DNA of 64,000 nucleotides from Eledone cirrhosa. Lineage: Eukaryota; Mollusca; Cephalopoda; Octopoda; Eledonidae. The stretch is taken from positions 193,456,155 through 193,520,154 of the forward strand of contig OZ024743.1 in NCBI GenBank assembly GCA_964016885.1, read 5' to 3'. The notes below the pieces were generated by a model. It was not told the origin of the DNA. It worked only from the letters and a program-made list of their open reading frames with translations, and ran no database searches. Every line of letters starts with the position of its first letter. Position 1 is the first letter of the stretch. Positions 19,936-31,635 of this stretch are shown piece after piece. A program made the position numbers and the translations under genes.

Positions 19936-19980
19936 TATATACTTGATATACCTGTATATAAATATATATATATATATATA
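19860..19980. repeat. TA-rich duplicated segments
   Basis: Two copies of TTTATATACTTGATATACCT within TA runs, directly left of the 145-bp inverted repeat. Confidence 0.85.
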
Positions 19981-20016
19981 ATATAAGATCAAAAGATGGT
20001 TAAAGGAGTTCCATGT

Positions 20017-20085
20017 ATTTTATTATGCGCATTTCAAAAACAAACATCATCATGCAATAATATTTGTGTTTTCATCAGATAAAAC
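20017..20085 (-). ncRNA. Candidate hammerhead ribozyme (minus strand copy)
   Basis: Mirror image of the motif at 20185-20253, identical because the arms are perfect complements. On the minus strand CTGATGA reads 20078-20072. Confidence 0.6.
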
Positions 20086-20184
20086 AGGAGAACATGATAT
20101 GAAGGCTAAAAAACACTTGTGGATAGTGCAGTTTTAAATCAACATATCCACAAGTGTTTTTTAGCCTTCATATCATGTTCTCCT

Positions 20185-20253
20185 GTTTTATCTGATGAAA
20201 ACACAAATATTATTGCATGATGATGTTTGTTTTTGAAATGCGCATAATAAAAT
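20185..20253 (+). ncRNA. Candidate hammerhead ribozyme, minimal stem III
   Basis: Stem I pairs 20185-20191 (GTTTTAT) with 20247-20253 (ATAAAAT, one G-U). CTGATGA is at 20192-20198. Stem II is 20199-20234: AAA/UUU, a 2x2 internal loop, CAAA/UUUG, then seven pairs including G-U and a GCAT loop. GAA is at 20235-20237. Stem III is ATGCGCAT (20238-20245), and the unpaired residue is A20246, the predicted cut site. Confidence 0.65.
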
Positions 20254-20377
20254 ACATGGAACTCCTTTAACCATCTTTTGATCTTATATTATGTATACTC
20301 CAGTCCTACAAACTGTAGAGTGCTTCTTATCCGATATCTGCATTGCTTTATTGTACTACAATAAAACTCACCTCCTA

Positions 20378-20490
20378 TATATATATATATATATATATAC
20401 ATATTTATATACTTGTATATAAATATATATATATATATATAGTTATATACATATTTATATACTTGTATATAAATATATATATATATATAC
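20378..20490. repeat. TA-rich array
   Basis: TA runs with two copies of ATACATATTTATATACTTGT. Confidence 0.9.
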
Positions 20491-22019
20491 ATACACATAC
20501 ACACACTCTGTGCAATAGTTTTTAAAACTAGCCCAGATAGTTCCATAAAAAAACAAACAACTTAATTCTCAGTTAACAAGGAACACTAAATTATTGTTAA
20601 AACTGAAGAAAAAATTGAACAAAGTTTTTGCTGAACATAGATGACATGATATGTCACTGCTCTATTAACAGTTCACTACAACACTGATGAAGCTGAAGCT
20701 GCTGCTGCTGTAGATATTCATTATCAAGCTACAAGGTATGGATTCATCACATCTAAAAATTGTTTCAATCGTTTCACTTAGCAATTAATATATTTCCATA
20801 AAATACATTTACTTTGGTTTCAAATGTGGAAAAATTAATTAGGAAATTTGAAGAAAAGAATTTGAATTAAAATAGCTGAAATAAAGTGAAAAAAAAAAAA
20901 AATTCAAAACAAAAATTGGATAAAATTTAATGTTTACTGAAGTGAAATATTTTTATAATGAAAATAATAATATTTTATTGTTTTATTCTAGTATTTCAGA
21001 GCCATACCAATAGGACAACATAGCTAAGAAGTCTGTAAGCAGGGAAAACATTTATTTCTTTAACAATTTTAATTTAAATAAAAATTCAAAATACCAAGAG
21101 TCAATTGTCTAGATACATAAGAATCAAAAGAATGATTTGTCAGTTCTTTTACTGATATTGGTAAAAGAAAATTTGTTGAGAACTTCAATTGTTTTTTTAA
21201 AATTTGTTTTGATAGTTCACAATCAATAAGCATGAAGCAAAATTGTGAATTGTTATTTGTGCCTACATGGTAGACAGCTACCATAGTGACAACAGCAATG
21301 CTCTAGTCATTACTGCCAACACTATTTTGTCAGATAGCTAGGATTTGAAGTTAGCATTTCAAGAAAAAAGAGATTTGGAAGACAACATGAGGGACTGTTA
21401 AAAATAATTTTGAGATGTTTTTTTTATTAGATTTAACAAAATGGAATTCAATTGTTTGAAAGTAAATATCTGTATTTGTTAACTCTTGTATTCTTTAAAC
21501 ATTTTTATTTATGAAGTATTAAATTTATTAGAAAACATTTTAATATTTTCGATAATTCCAAAGTAAAAGTTTTTCTTAACTTCTTGCTAGAAAAAAAAAA
21601 TATACTATGATAGAATAATTCATGCAAAATATCTTTTAATTGTTATATCTAAATATATAGCTTCTCTCAATAGAAGTTACATACACAACTTAAATTAATT
21701 GATTTTATTTTAGTTTCAGTAGTATTTTAAAACTTTTTTGATAACAACCCTTCAGAAACAGTTTTTGGCCCTATAATAAAAGAAAACAAAACTGCCCCTG
21801 ACTTCATGATACTAAACTGTCCATTTTAAAGTCTTCATATTACTCAAACCACACAAAGGCATAGATACGTCCTCTTCGACACTCTCCAAGGTTCCCAATG
21901 GATCCATATATAATGGATGGTACATCTGAAATATATTGGGACATTATCTTTAATTCTTGTTTTTCTTCCTATTCTCCACTGAACCCTACCTCTTTCATCC
22001 TTCAACTGATTTTGTTGCC
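20491..22019. other. Intergenic AT-rich DNA, no gene seen
   Basis: No long ORF, exon-like block or recognised repeat. It is low in GC and rich in A/T runs. Confidence 0.4.
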
Positions 22020-22218
22020 TTAACCCATTAGCATTGATATTACTCTAAATTTACTATTCTATATTCATGTTAAATCTAAAGTCTATGAGATTTTGATGAT
22101 GTTATTGTTTATTTTAAGAATGCTATCTTAACGTCAGTGTGAGGTGCTGGTTACAGCAGTTTCAAAAAGGGGAAAGAATTCTGGCCGGATACAGCTGGTT
22201 TAAATGTTAAAGGGTTAA
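22020..22218 (-). mobile_element. piggyBac-like MITE
   Basis: TTAACCCATTAGCATTGATA at the left and TTAAATGTTAAAGGGTTAA at the right, with the shared interior GGCCGGATACAGCTGG. It is shorter than other copies because of an internal deletion. Confidence 0.65.
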
Positions 22219-22404
22219 TATTGGTTAATATTTACAACCCCACTTGCATTGTAACAGCTTCCAAGACATAACCACTACTCATATTTATATTAACACTTTT
22301 CAACAGAAAATTTATGTAAGAATTTTTTTATTAAGTTGGGGTACAAGTATCAGTTTATATATATATATAAAAAAAAATCCTCTAAATTTTTGATTATTTT
22401 CAAA

Positions 22405-22640
22405 ATTGATTTCCAATCTAGGCACTAAACTATATATTAACCCCAGTAATTTGTTGGGAGAAGAAAGTCGAGTATACAACCCCGGTATTTCACTGGTACT
22501 TTATTTTATCTACACCAGAAATGATGAAAGGCAAATTTAACTTTGGTGGGATTTGAACTCAGAATGTAAAGAACCAGAACAAAATACCACAATGGTATTT
22601 TATCCAACGCTCTACCAATTCACCTAATCCACCACAATAT
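22405..22640 (-). repeat. SINE type B, diverged
   Basis: TCACTGGTACTTTATTTTAT, TGGTGGGATTTGAACTCAGA and CTCTACCAATTCACC...CCACCAC in reverse orientation, with an extra segment between AAAGAACCAGAA and the A-box complement. Confidence 0.75.
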
Positions 22641-22730
22641 TATTTTCAAAACAAATTGAAACAAGTTGACAGTGTATTTCATTAGAAATATGGTAAGAAA
22701 AGAGTTACTTATTGATCTATCTAAAGTCTG

Positions 22731-22890
22731 TCTGGAGCTCAGAGGCTCATGAAGCCGGCGCTTATCTCGGTTTTCGTGAAATGAAGTGACTGAGCGTACA
22801 AGATTCCTTCCTGGATAGGATGCCAGTCCATTGCAGGGTTAAACCCGCAGCTATTGCTAGTACTCATTTTCAGCTGAGTATACATGTGTA
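22731..22890 (-). repeat. SINE type C 3' part
   Basis: AGCCGGCGCTTATCTCGGTT, GGATGCCAGTCCATTGCAGG and CTCATTTTCAGCTGAGTATA: reverse orientation, 3' two thirds only. Confidence 0.65.
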
Positions 22891-22904
22891 TATATATATA
22901 TATG

Positions 22905-22975
22905 GTTTTCAGAAAATCCTGTATAAGTATGAAAGCAAAAATTGTTTGCTTAAACTTTTAATCTGTGCTAGTAAT
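22905..22975 (+). repeat. Degenerate third copy of the 14921-type hairpin arm
   Basis: GAAAGCAAAAATTGTTTGCT-TAAAC keeps the GAA, stem III and stem I layout of the 11593-11643 motif. The core is CAGAAAA, so it is decayed. Confidence 0.45.
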
Positions 22976-23334
22976 ATATATATATATATATGTGTTTATG
23001 TGTATGTAAGTATATATATATGCATGAGAAAATGGACGTTAAATGATGATGACGATATATATATATACATATACATGATGATGATGATGATGATATATAT
23101 ATATAAGGTAGATTATATTCATTTATATATATGTATATATATGAAATGCTGCAATAATTGTTTAGCTGCTGAGAGTTGCACAATATGGACATATAAATTT
23201 ATAGAAATTGCGTAAGTTCAACCAATAAACATAACAAAGTATGGAAACAATTGTAGGGAGTCATAAAACAGAACAAAATGTAATTTTCATCATCCATTGT
23301 CATCGCGATATATAAGCATCAGAGATTGTTAATA

Positions 23335-23530
23335 TTATCATCATTATTTAATGTCTGTTTACCTGCTAGTATGGGTTGGACGGGTCGTCACAGACCAAGT
23401 CAGTATTTAATCAGAGCTGCTGGCCTCTTAGATAGGCCAGGGGCCACATCTCTCTCTCACATATGAGCCTGCATTCTACAGAGTGTACTGGGTGCATTAT
23501 ATCTATCTATCTATATATATATGTCTACTC
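23335..23530. repeat. LINE tail remnant and short ATCT/TA microsatellite
   Basis: TCATCATTATTTAATGTCTG then GTTGGACGGGTCGTCACAGA: a diverged LINE tail in reverse. It ends in ATCTATCTATCTATATATAT. Confidence 0.5.
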
Positions 23531-23569
23531 TGACTTTCCCCATGTCTATGCATTTATTCAGGTGGCAAA

Positions 23570-24540
23570 GAGAGAGAGAGCGAGATAGAGGTTGCAGATG
23601 TGGAAACAAAAGTTAGAATTGAAAGACCTTTGAGTAAATTTCGGAAAGACCAAATTCTTGGTAAGTAGGAAAATAGACAGAATCATGCTTCCATCATGGA
23701 AATGACCAGGTTCCATTTAGAGAAAAGGAGGTAGAAACTCCATCCAGTGCATCCAGTGTAAAGTTTGGGTGCACAAGTAAAGTAGTGGGATCACAGACAG
23801 GCTAACAGACAAGAAATGTTGTATGTGGCAGATGCACATGGGTAGCTCATAGTAAGAACACCAGAGAAATAACTTCTTTCTTATCCAAGGAAGGCTCCAT
23901 AGAAAAGCTGATAGCTTCTACTATCTAGGTGACCAAATTAACAGTAAGGGAGGGTGCTCCAAAAACATAATAGCCAGAGTAAGAATGGGAAGAAAAAAGT
24001 TGAGGGAGCTACCACCTCTGCTAGCAATAAACGGATTCTCTCTCCAAGTGAAGGGAAGATTATATGATGCCTGTGTATGAAGAGCAATGTTGCATGGTAG
24101 TGAGACATAATCACTGAATGCAGAGAATGTATGAACATGTGAAAGAAATAAGGCTACCATGCTCTGCTGGATGTGAAATGTTAGTGTTCATAAAGGATAA
24201 AGCACAGATGAATTGAGAAAAAATAATTGGCACAAGAGAAACCAGATGTAGAGTGAAAGAGAGATGATTATTCAGGTACAGACATGTAATGTATAGGGAT
24301 GATGATAGTTGGGTGAAGAACAAATTCCAGAAGTTCCAAGTGGAAGGAAACTGCAGAAGAGGAAGACCAAGAAAAATCTTGGCTGAAGTGGTGAGAGTTG
24401 ATCTCAGATTGCTGAATCTTATACATAGGATGACGAAGGAACATGATGAGTGGAGGAAAGCTGTACTGGAGAAAACTCATCCAATTCATGCAAGTATGAA
24501 AGGTAGATGTAAAATTGATGACGATAACGATGATAGTGGT
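23570..24540 (+). pseudogene. Decayed LINE-L relative
   Basis: Follows LINE-L from the zinc-finger region (GCACAAGTAAAGTAGTGGGA) through DQIN-KGGCSKNIIARVR-GRKKLRELPPLLA, KGRLYDAC, RAMLHGSET and GRPRKILAEV. It carries several stops and frame shifts and ends in GATGACGATAACGATGATAG. An older relative of the intact copies. Confidence 0.75.
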
Positions 24541-25291
24541 GATGGTAAAGAAGATAAATATTCTTAAGAAATGCAAAGACACAAGAATATTTATCCTTTT
24601 CACCACCAAAGACATAGAAAAACCCAGAGTAGTGATGGAGTGAATCATTATTATTAGCTAAAATTTGAGGCAACAAGAGAGCCTCTTGGATTGATGAAAG
24701 AACTTCTTGAGTCAACAAGGAGCTGCTTGAACCAGCATGGTCACTTGACTAGTTAAAAATAGCAGGCAAAAGTTCCTAAAATTGTACTTTAGTGTCTTAA
24801 AAAAGGAAGGGCACATTAAATAATGTAGTGCTAGATATATTATGCTGAAAAAAAAAAGAGGAAAAGATGGGCTGTCCAAGTCTAGAATGCCTGTGATCAT
24901 AGGTCGGCTCACTCAGGGATACCTAGGGCTAAATGATAACATTACTGAATATAAAATTTATTGATTAAAATGAAAATCAAATCAAACAAAAAAAAAATAA
25001 TGAAAAATAATTTTAAAAATATTTATAATTTTTTTATTTTTACTCATTAGGTCTGTAGAAAGGGGAAGTACCAGAGCCTTTACAGGCTCTCAGAGACCAG
25101 GATTTCAAATGTATTACATGTATAACATAATTTGAGCTTATCAAATCTATGGGTTGTATGTTTTTTTGCAAAATGTAATATATCTATGAACTATTATTGT
25201 AGCTTGTGTTTTTACATATTTAAAAAAATGATGTTTCCTCTATTCTAATCCTTCACCTGTAGATTCGGAGTAGTGCCTATTTTCATTTAAA
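24541..25291. other. Intergenic, no gene seen
   Basis: AT-rich, with poly-A/T runs and no recognised exon or repeat. Confidence 0.35.
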
Positions 25292-25506
25292 ATGATTTCT
25301 AATTTAGGCACAAAGCCAGTAAATTTTGGAGGAAGGATAAAGTTGATTAAATTAACCCCGAGTATTTGAGTGGTACTTTATTTTATTGACCCCCAGAAGG
25401 ATGAAAGGCAAAACTGACATTGGCAGGATTTGAACTCAGAGCCAAAACAAATACCACAACGACATGTTAGCCGATGCTCTACCAATTCTGCCAATCCACC
25501 ACCCAT
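25292..25506 (-). repeat. SINE type B, diverged
   Basis: TTTAGGCACAAAGCCAGTAA, GTGGTACTTTATTTTATTGA, GGCAGGATTTGAACTCAGAG and CTCTACCAATTCTGCCAATC. Confidence 0.8.
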
Positions 25507-26046
25507 ATTTTCATGTCAATTAAATGAAACAATCAGATATATAACATTGATAAGATTCACAGCACATGTCTTTGAGCTCATAGTCTTTGGGCTTGGACTG
25601 GCAGTCTAGCACCTTAATAACTTATGTATTCCAACTTTTATTTGGATATTTCTATATGAAACAATACTATAGACTTCCACCCACATTAAGAAAATTAATT
25701 AAATTAAATGTCTTATTTATTATGAGATGAATGTTAATGTGATAAAATGAAGAAAAATTTGGCTGAGAAGTTTACCCAGTGAAATGATTTAGAAATGATT
25801 TAGAAATGATTTAGAAAAAAAAAAAAGTAAAATAATTTAGTCGCATAGAATGCAAAATTTTGTTTGTAAAATAAATTAAAGCTCATTTCATTATGAATCA
25901 AATCAATTTTAGAGAATAATAAAATTTGACAGTCATGGTCTTTTTCCTTATATCAAACAAAATATTAGAGAAAGATATAAAATTAATAAATAGATTTTAA
26001 AAATTAAGTCATACTATAATTTTTTAAACAATCGTGGGCTTAATAA

Positions 26047-26245
26047 TGGTTTCTGATTTAGGTACAAGGTCAACAATTTTAAGGGTAAGTTGATTAAATT
26101 AACCCCAGTGCGTTACTGGTACTTTATTTTATCGACCTTGTTAGGGTGAAAGGCAAAACTAACCTCGGTGGGATTTGAACTCAGAACATAAAGGGGCATA
26201 ACTCTCTGCTGCAAAGCAGGGTGTCCAACGTTCTACAGATACTGT
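26047..26245 (-). repeat. SINE type B
   Basis: TTACTGGTACTTTATTTTAT, CTCGGTGGGATTTGAACTCA and TTCTACAGATACTG, in reverse. Confidence 0.8.
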
Positions 26246-26642
26246 TAATGGGCTTAATAATGAAAACATTTATGAAATAAAGTACTTATAATCAATATTT
26301 AATGAAAATAAAATCAACAGTGCTAGAAATATTCTGCTGTTTCCATCTGAAATTGTTAAAGAGAAGCAGACATTTTCTCTGAATTGATTTTACTCAATCT
26401 ATATTAGGATCCAGAAAACAATAACCAGTTATTTTTAATTGTTATTCTAGAAAAAATACAAACAGCCTTACATGTTCATCAATTTTAAGTGGAGAAGGGA
26501 AGACGGGTCCTTTGTCTGGTAGAATATAAGTAGTAGCCAGCAGTATTTTTCTGAGACAGAAACATTAATGGAATTGGTCAAAAATTTCTTAATGGTTGTA
26601 AGTCATACTAATGACTGCACTAGTATGAATGCTTGAATACAC

Positions 26643-26966
26643 CATATATATATATATATATATATATGGATATAAATGTGTGTGGTGTGTAAATATATAT
26701 ATATGTGTGTGTGTGTGTCTATATATATATTGGTATGCTTAAGATTAGACAGAATTTATTTCATGAATTTTATAGTGTGCTGCAGAAAAAATAATCATTT
26801 GAAACTTTTTCGTGTTTTGATCCCTGTAAGCTCACAGTATAAAAAAATGATGAGACAGATATATATATATATACATATATATATATATTATATATACATA
26901 TATATACACACATATATATATACACATATATATATATATACATATATTTTATATACATATATATAC

Positions 26967-26997
<31 letters not shown>

Positions 26998-27420
26998 CAT
27001 ATACATATATACACATATATATACATATATATATATACATATATATATATATACACATATATATATATACATATATATCATATATATATATACATATATA
27101 CATATATATATATATACATATACATATATATATACATATATATATACCATATATATATACATATATATATATATACACACATATATATATATACACATAT
27201 ATACATATATATATATATATATATACATATATATCATATATACACATATACACATACATATATATACATATATATATATTATATAAATATATACATATAC
27301 ACATATATATATATTATACACACACACATGTATATATAATGTATATATAATATATATATATATATATAGATGTATATACATACACATGTACACACATATA
27401 TATATATATATATATATATT
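26643..27420. repeat. Very long TA/TACA array (about 780 bp)
   Basis: Two TA-rich blocks (26643-26735 and 26861-27420) with a short non-repetitive piece between. The larger is a mosaic of TATATA and TACACATATA. It lies about 540 bp beyond the FAT4 stop codon, possibly within its 3' UTR. Confidence 0.95.
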
Positions 27421-27958
27421 TAAAAAGATGTCACAAATTATCAAATATAGCAATTGTGTTTATCTGTTTACATTATGGTGGGGATTGGAGAGCTTTAGAT
27501 ATAAATAAAATTGCTTGCAATGAGTCTTTTTCATAAACAACATGTCAGTCAAACGTGGAAAATAGAATTTGAGATAGCAGATAAACTGTATGGGTATGAA
27601 AAATGATTATTTAACTGTTGAAAGCACATCAAATCAAGTCACTGCATAAAGAGGACTCAATAACAGTGGTTCAGTGAAAATTAATAAGATAAAATTGAGA
27701 AATATAATATTTATATTGACAATAAACTCCAGTACTTTAAGCATCTTGAGATGATGTTAGTTTTCTTGCCATCTTCCACAGCCAGTGTGTTTTTAGCAGT
27801 GACTAGCTTTTCCTTTCTTCTTGGAAGAAATGAGAACATCAAAGCAGAACTATCTGCAACTATACCCCTTCTATATCAGTTCGGACATTAAAAAAAAAAA
27901 AGCATAAAATATCAAATAAAATACAGTTGAGTTACAAACATGAACTCACTAAATTTTA
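27421..27958 (-). other. Likely FAT4 3' UTR region
   Basis: Directly downstream of the FAT4 stop codon. No AATAAA complement is seen between the stop and the TA array, so the 3' end cannot be placed. Confidence 0.35.
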
Positions 27959-29649
27959 TCATACATACTCTTCGTCTGATTTTGCCCCAACATTTGTAAC
28001 AACTTCAGGCTGCAAATTTTGGCTTTGCTCATTGTCCGGCAATGATGCGATATCTTTAAAAACACCAACTAACTTTTCAAAATTTGGCCCCCATGTAAGC
28101 AGATAATCTAAGTCAAACGAGCCTACTGTACCTCGATTTTTTGATTTGTCTTCATCAGAAGACACAAGGGTACTATATGATTCACCGGCAGAATCTAAGC
28201 CATCGTAATCAAATGTCCTATTGTCCACAGGGCTCTCATCATTTTCATTCTCTACTTCAGTTAGTTTTGAATATATCATTGAACCAGGCTCAAAGTCATT
28301 ACGTACTCGTTCAGTGTCATATTCAAATTCTGAACAAGTAAAAGAGTCATTTGCACTGCCATTTGAGCTAGAATCTTGTGCATCCATGAGACCACTGCTA
28401 TTCAGGTTATCGCTTCCTTTACCCCATCTAGCAATGTTCTCATCACTTGAACTTACTGATTCCCGTATACTTTCAGGATGGGTAGAATCAGGACAAGCAT
28501 TTAGTCTATTTACTTCCTCCACAGAGAATCCTTTCATACGATTCCCTCTACCATTATTAGAGCTACTTCTTGGAGCTGGCTGAGGTTTTAATGCAACTTT
28601 AGGTTTAGATTTGCCAGGTTTTCCTGTACAGTTGTCTGAGGATGCTGAGTGGGAATTCCAATGATTATTTGAGCTAGGAGTCAGTACACAGGGACTTTGA
28701 TGTGCCAGGAGATTCATTGGGCTTTGTCTAATTCCTACAGGTGCAGGGCTGCTGCGAGCTAAATTGTTGAGGTGCATGGGGCTACTGCGAGCTGGTACAG
28801 ATAAAGGTCCATTATAATTTAAAGCATTTGAAGCTGGTACATTACCGGACCACATATTTTGTTGAGGGTTTGCAATATAAGGATGTCGATAACCAATCAG
28901 GTTAGAACTAGGTTTGTATTTATTGATCTTTCCATCTCGAAATCCTTTATAATGAGTAACAATATCAATATCTGAAGGAGCTATACTGCTGGCATTCTCC
29001 AAATCATAGTGTTCTGGCACATCTTCATTGAGGTGAACACTTTGAGAGAGATCTCCATTTTCAATTATTACAGTTCCGTCTTCCATTTCAAGAGGAACTA
29101 CAGGATGACTTTCAGATTCAATAATATCAGGTCTTGCCATACAACTATTGTCATGAGCCTTTTGGGCTAATTCTTCAAGAATGTGATTACGAATAATTAT
29201 TTCATCAGGAATACCGTTTCCTTCCACATATTCAGCTTCGCTGTAAGTTTGACTGTTGTTTTTTAAATTACTATTATTCCTTCTCTGATTGCAAAACTTA
29301 TTTAATACTCCAGATTTGCTGTTCTTATTATGTTGCTGGTTACTGTGCCGCCGGTGGCGCCGCCAGTACACAATAAGACCAACAATAATCAAGATGAGAA
29401 TTAGAAGAATTAATAGAGGAAGTAAAATCTTCAGCAGTAAGGGAAGGTCTATTGAAGAGTAAGGAAGACACTTATATGTTGATGCTTCTACTTCACATGT
29501 CATATCAGTTCCGCAAGGATTTGTAGAACACAAACTGGGGCAATCAGCACTGACATTTCCTACGGCTGTCACATCAAATCTATCTGTAGAGCCACCAAAT
29601 GGCATTTTCTGACCATTGAGAAAGAAGTCTTCTAAGCAGCCTTCAAAAC
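27959..29649 (-). CDS. FAT4: FAT4 terminal exon: laminin G2 end, transmembrane, cytoplasmic tail
   Basis: Acceptor TTATTTTCAG. GFEGCLEDFFLNG closes laminin G2. CSTNPCGTDMTC to TYKC is an EGF-like stub without its last Cys pair. The helix LPLLLKILLPLLILLILILI is followed by WRRHRRH stop-transfer. The tail is rich in Ser, Asn and Pro (ARSSPM, ARSSPA repeats). It has a distal LDYLLTWGPNFEKL box and ends DEEYV. Stop at 27961-27959. Confidence 0.95.
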
Positions 29650-31597
29650 CTGAAAATAAAAAGAGAGAAAAATAAAACAAAAAATGTAAGATAAAGAGAA
29701 AATATATGATATATGGCGGGGATGTATTTGTTTTGCAAGGTTTTTGATACATCACCGCCATAGCACAGGCTTGTGCCAAGCCAGTAGGATATTGAAACAC
29801 AAAATACTAGCGTGGAAGATGGACGTTAAACGAAGATGATGATGATGATGAATTTTATTTATATTGAAAACCAAACCAAACCAAACCAAACAGTGAATGT
29901 GTTTTACTATTTTGGCAATATTAGGATAACATGACCCTCTTCAAATATAATGGTTTCCGATTTACGCACAAGGCCAACAATTTTAGGGAGGGGAAAGTCA
30001 ATTAAATAGACCCAGGGCATTACTGGCGATTTATTTTATTGATCCCTTTAGGATAGGAGGCAAAGCTAACCTCGGTGAGATTTGAACTCAGAACAAAAAG
30101 GACTGTAACTCTATGCTGCAAAGCATGGTGTACCCTCCCCAAATATAACAATAGATGATATATGATGTTACTGAAATAAAATTAAAACAGCTTAACGCTT
30201 TCGTGATGGTATTTCTAATTAAATACACTCATCATTATCAGAAAACAGTACAGCTCCCATGACATTAGGAAACATTTTTTCATGTTCAGAGTTGCTGAAG
30301 CATGGAACAAACTACCTGCATCAGTTGTTAGCTGTCAGGTCACTGCACCCTTCAAAACTTCCATTTGCCAACACTACATCTGATATTCCCCCTCCATACA
30401 CACACACGCATGTATATGTGTCTGTGTATATCATGACTCATACACTGTTCACTTTCCTGACATTTGTACATTATTCTATGTACTATACATGCAATTTGAT
30501 GAGTTGTAGTGCACCTGAGTACTATACACAATAATAATAATTATTATTATTATTGTTTAACATCTGCTTTCCCTGCTAGCAAGGGTTGGATGAGTCGTCA
30601 GCATACTAATGTTGGTACTCAAGCAGAGCTACTGACCCCACAGATGGGCTTGGAGCCTGCATCTTGTTTACATGCATTCCTGCTGTCTATGGAGTGCTCA
30701 GATAAGTCAGCTGCCTGCAACTCATGTACATAAGATTCTGCACACTATCAAGTGCATTTTATCATAATATTAAACTGTGAAACTTCCATGTGTCTCTCTC
30801 TATATATATACCCACCTTTATCCCATACATATTATATATAATGCACAGCTATATAATCCTTTATAATCCTAGAGAACAAATGATTCAAATTCAACAAAAA
30901 TTGTAATTGTGTAAATAATTTCTTGTTTAATTAAAGATTTTAAATTATAGATAAATGAAAAAACAATGTGAGTGTATTTGAATACATATAAAATGAGAAA
31001 ACTCATGGCTTGAACAGCTAAATGCTGTGAAAGACATAAAATCGGCAAAAATGCCACAGAGGACAGAAACCAGTGGCTAGTGGTTTGTTTCTCTGTTGAC
31101 CATTGGCTATTGGTCTCTGTCCTCTGACACATTTTGCCCATTGCTGACTTTGACAGAATTTAGCTGTTTTAAAAGCTGTTCTAACGATGAGTTTTCTCAT
31201 TTTTATATGTATTTAAATTATAGTTTTTACCTGGTATGGTTTCTTTATGAATGGATAATGTATGTTTTGTGTTGGCCAAAAACATCACTTCAACATCCAC
31301 AGAAGAAATATCTAGTGGATTTGAGATAAACACCTGAGTTTTTTCATTTTCACCTTCAACTGTTACACTGTCACCTGCAATAAATGATGATATAATGAGT
31401 TGATAGTCTCTCTATTAAAATACCCAAAATATTCATTTGCACTTTTACTAGTTTTAGTCATTAGACTGGCCATGCTAGGGCACTGCTTTAATTTAGTTGA
31501 CCATATCAAATCCAGTATTTATTTTTTCCAAGCCTTACTATATTGATTTTTTTTTTTTTTTTTTACAAACAAATGTAAACATAAACATGAACTAATA

Positions 31598-31635
<38 letters not shown>

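Larger units (their letters stand above)
19981..20289. repeat. Perfect 145-bp inverted repeat with two hammerheads
   Basis: 19981-20125 and 20145-20289 are perfect reverse complements with a 19-nt spacer. Each arm carries one complete hammerhead-like motif, so the motif is present on both strands. TA repeats flank both sides. It is probably a Penelope-like or retrozyme-like remnant. Confidence 0.95.

Noticed and set aside
26676..27453. Long Tyr/Ile open reading frames on both strands
   Set aside because: They are translations of TA/TACA repeats, open in several frames at once.
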